DNA from: Gordius sp. MW1
Taxonomy: Eukaryota > Nematomorpha > Gordioida > Gordea > Gordiidae
Direction: 5' to 3'
DNA: 64,000 nt
Assembly (NCBI GenBank): GCA_964036665.1
Contig: OZ038531.1
Location: 496,001-560,000, forward strand
In this document: one piece after another, positions 62,532 through 64,000 of the stretch
How the letters are laid out: each line of letters starts with the position of its first letter
Numbering within the stretch: position 1 is the first letter of the stretch
Position numbers and translations under genes: made by a program
The notes under the pieces: model-generated
Database searches by the model: none
Seen by the model: only the letters and a program-made list of their open reading frames with translations
What the model was told of the DNA's origin: nothing

Positions 62532-63237
62532 GTTCCAACATTTTTTCATGAATACACGATTCGATAGTTAATATTATCAAACTACCAAAAAAACTTATTT
62601 TAGATGAAGTTTAGTTTGATTTCCTAGTATTTAATAAAAGTTTAGTTTGATTTCCTAGCATTTAATAAAATTTAATGTCAGATTCTCTACAATCTGTCAA
62701 TTTGCTTTTACATAATCCAATTTTATCTACCAAATTATTTATTTATTAGCATAAACTTAGTATAAATTAAAAGTGGGGAGGGCATTGACAAATGACAATT
62801 TATTAAAAATTTTATTTATAATCCAGTAAAAAATTACTAATTAAAGAGGTAGCTCTCCTGCCGGTCACATTAAAACAATTATAACTCAAATTTAAGGGTA
62901 TATAAGCCCGAAAAAAATCATATTGATTCTGACAAAAGTTTCATATTTTTAATATAATTACAATATACTTAAAGTACCCATAATTTTGGTGCTACCAAAA
63001 AGATAAAGTTGATAAAAATATGTCCATTAATTCTTATAATAATTAATTTCTCATAAAAACGAATTTATTTAATTATACTAATTTAAATTTGTACCATGTA
63101 AATTGATGGCTAAAATTAATTATTAATTTGTTATATTAAATATTATTCAAAATCATCATATAATAACGTGCTTGAATGTTGTTTATAACGAATTAAAAAC
63201 ACAATCAATAATATACAATGTTAGGTCGTAACGATAG
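62532..63237. other. Intergenic or intronic, nothing recognised
   Basis: AT-rich. A short direct repeat AGTTTAGTTTGATTTCCTAG occurs twice at 62608-62662. Confidence 0.5.
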
Positions 63238-63889
63238 TTATATATTAAATGAGTTGTTTAAACTGGCAGTTTTGACGAAAGTATTTTGAATGTATTCCAA
63301 ATCTTTTGCATCATTCTTCAGCGTATTCACCAGGTAATCTAGGCATTCTTGTTCTCTCGCTATAAACTAAACGTACCATAGTAATAAAAGGTATTTAACA
63401 CGAAATAAATATTTATTAAAAAATAAAACACAAATAATATATATACGCTATATTCTCTAATGTTATCGAATTAAACTATATTTCAATATTTATGAAATTG
63501 TCGAATTTATGATGGCCCCCAAAACAAGTGAAATAAAGTGTGTTCAATGGAGTGTTTTCGGCAGAAAGACTTATATATTAACAAAATACAAAATTCCCAC
63601 ACGACATACATTGCTTTTACATACAACCCATTGTTGTAACCTTAAGTAACACTTTTTTTTAAATTGATAACTTACACATTTTGCTTATAAAATTTTGAAA
63701 ACATGTGAATTAATTATGAACCAAATTTAAGGTTTTAAGCTTAAATAATTTAAAAGATACCTCTTTATATTCGTTAATAAATACGGGGTCGAGTGGGGCG
63801 CTATGGGTCGGGCCTTTGGCGTTAGAAGTATTCGATTTAGAACGTTTGTCCATGAGCTGTTTACGGGCTCGAATTTCTTTCCATAGCCC
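63238..63889 (-). CDS. Unrecognised protein, C-terminal exons (5' part off the right edge)
   Basis: Two 129-nt phase-0 exons, 63761-63889 and 63238-63366, with good AG acceptors and a GTATCT donor. They encode GLWKEIRARKQLMDKRSKS, then PLDPVFINEYKE, then FIAREQECLDYLVNTLK and DAKDLEYIQ, ending at TAA 63238-63240. The first exon is basic and helical; the last is an amphipathic, coiled-coil-like helix. I do not recognise the family. It reads in the same direction as the gene at 59503-61291 and could be its upstream neighbour or, if the stop is spliced away, part of it. Confidence 0.6.
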
Positions 63890-64000
63890 CTATTTAAAAA
63901 ATTAAGAGATAAACGACAAAAAATAGCTCATTTTAACATTTGATTTGGGTGTTTAAAGCCTGGACCAATTTAAAAAGATAAAAAATTGAAATACGTAAAG

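Overview
The window is nuclear DNA of an AT-rich invertebrate animal, most likely an ecdysozoan and perhaps an arthropod. The evidence is GT-AG split genes for animal proteins (spinster-type MFS carrier, RpS5, Rab30, otopetrin channels, a ZP-N protein) set among transposon debris. I cannot name the species. No bacterial features are present. Exon boundaries were read by eye from splice signals, reading phase and family knowledge.

Layout: (1) 1-2313, minus strand: 5' part of a secreted protein made of repeated ZP-N-like modules. (2) 2.3-15.6 kb: repeat-dominated, with a complete but decayed Ty3/gypsy element (6878-11383, 6-bp target duplication), a terminal-inverted-repeat element, a 114-bp tandem repeat built on a 30-bp palindrome, and a hAT-type element (13624-15249). 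(3) 15978-19251, plus: Spinster (SPNS) carrier in three exons. (4) 19.3-22.6 kb: inverted-repeat elements. (5) 22635-23381, minus: complete four-exon RpS5. (6) 25.2-28.2 kb: inverted, broken copy of part of an otopetrin gene, invaded by small hAT-like elements with perfect 8-bp target duplications. (7) 28665-35145, plus: Rab30 in six exons. (8) 36183-44430 and 47383-52503, minus: two tandem otopetrin proton-channel genes with matching exon phases. (9) 52.5-59.5 kb: repeats, including a tRNA-like core flanked by inverted T-rich and A-rich arrays. (10) 59.5-64 kb, minus: two unrecognised gene parts, with a small hAT element carrying a transposase tail between them.

The recognisable genes do not form a pathway. 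Two are organelle/membrane trafficking genes (Spns at lysosomes, Rab30 at Golgi), two are proton channels, one is a ribosomal protein and one is extracellular matrix-like. The strongest biological story is the otopetrin cluster: a tandem pair plus an inverted pseudogene copy on the far side of Rab30, in which shared and private transposon insertions date the events. I found no CRISPR array and no clearly new molecular system. The repeated ZP-N gene, the foldback element at 55 kb and the unrecognised genes at the right edge are the least explained parts.
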